A stretch of 5,420 nucleotides of DNA from Oscillospiraceae bacterium (lineage in GTDB: Bacteria; Bacillota; Clostridia; Oscillospirales; Ruminococcaceae): NCBI GenBank assembly GCA_018110855.1, contig JAGBFZ010000288.1, positions 1 through 5,420 of the forward strand. Reading direction: 5' to 3'. The position numbers and the translations under genes are program-made. The number at the start of each line of letters is the position of its first letter. The first letter of the stretch is position 1. Below are positions 5,239-5,420 of this stretch, one piece after another. The notes beneath the pieces are model-generated. The model had not been told where the DNA came from. It did no database searches and saw only the letters and a list, made by a program, of their open reading frames with translations.

Positions 5239-5420
5239 CTGTGAGTCCCAGCAAATTATATGGATCATCAAAGCCGGGGACAACAGCTACATCGGCTGAT
5301 GTCATAGGCTCTGTTTCCTCAGGGACAGGAGCTTCCTCGGGAACGCTCGGTGTATAGTCTGCACCGCTGTTTGTAAATTCCGCAGAACCGTCTCCGTAGC
5401 AGGAATATTCGCACCTGCCC
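5234..5420 (-). CDS. C-terminal end of an unrecognised protein (5' part beyond the right edge)
   Basis: Reading leftward from the right edge, 61 whole codons are open and end in TAA at 5236-5234. The fragment begins GRCEYSCYGDG, continues through a short proline- and glutamate-rich stretch (PSVPEEAPVPEETEP, about 25-39 of the fragment) and ends VVPGFDDPYNLLGLTE. The acidic Pro/Glu stretch looks like a flexible linker or tail, as in many exported or cell-surface proteins of Clostridia, but nothing here identifies a family. The reading frame is supported by absence of stops, sensible composition and a hairpin terminator immediately after the stop. The two cysteines (3 and 7 of the fragment) are close together and might form a disulfide or metal site. 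Function unknown. Confidence 0.6.
   Translation of the reverse strand, partial: GRCEYSCYGDGSAEFTNSGADYTPSVPEEAPVPEETEPMTSADVAVVPGFDDPYNLLGLTE

Noticed and set aside
1..5420. CRISPR arrays, tRNA or rRNA genes, insertion sequences, phage genes
   Set aside because: No regularly spaced repeats, cloverleaf or rRNA-like sequence, transposase motif or terminal inverted repeats with target duplications were seen on either strand.

Overview
The window looks like part of a Gram-positive anaerobic Clostridia chromosome, most likely a fibre-degrading gut or rumen Ruminococcus or a close relative. This is inferred from five things: an intracellular GH51 arabinofuranosidase, an AraC regulator with a non-classical N-terminal domain, the Clostridia-type small proteins DUF6171 and DUF378, strong AGGAGG-type ribosome binding sites, and moderate GC with AT-rich intergenic regions. 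The species cannot be fixed from the sequence alone.

Layout from left to right. Bases 1-664 (minus strand) hold the N-terminal 221 residues of a NifS/IscS-type cysteine desulfurase, cut by the left edge. It has its own sigmaA-type promoter and a short leader with inverted repeats. Bases 832-1623 (minus) encode an AraC-family regulator. It is divergent from a GH51 alpha-L-arabinofuranosidase at 1760-3235 (plus), and the two promoters overlap in a 136-bp gap rich in small repeats. A cysteine-rich DUF6171 protein (3232-3486, plus) overlaps the arabinofuranosidase stop codon and is probably translationally coupled to it. A strong hairpin (3491-3522) lies between this unit and a convergent gene for a membrane-bound GGDEF diguanylate cyclase (3538-4626, minus), which very probably starts at a TTG. 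The next 331 bp carry a promoter for the cyclase and, on the plus strand, a consensus-like promoter followed by about 165 nt with three hairpins, leading to a small two-helix DUF378 membrane protein (4958-5170). A second bidirectional hairpin terminator follows. The C-terminal 61 codons of an unrecognised minus-strand protein (5234-5420) end the window.

How the genes fit together. The regulator and the arabinofuranosidase form a plausible local sugar-response pair: the enzyme has no signal peptide, so it would cleave imported arabinose-containing oligosaccharides in the cytoplasm. The cysteine desulfurase (sulfur supply), the c-di-GMP synthase and the DUF378 protein look like independent transcription units. 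No transposase, phage gene, CRISPR array, tRNA or rRNA was seen. I found no convincing new multi-gene system. The items most worth a second look are the structured leader before the DUF378 gene, the overlapping divergent promoters with repeats, and the coupling of a probable zinc-binding protein to a glycosidase.
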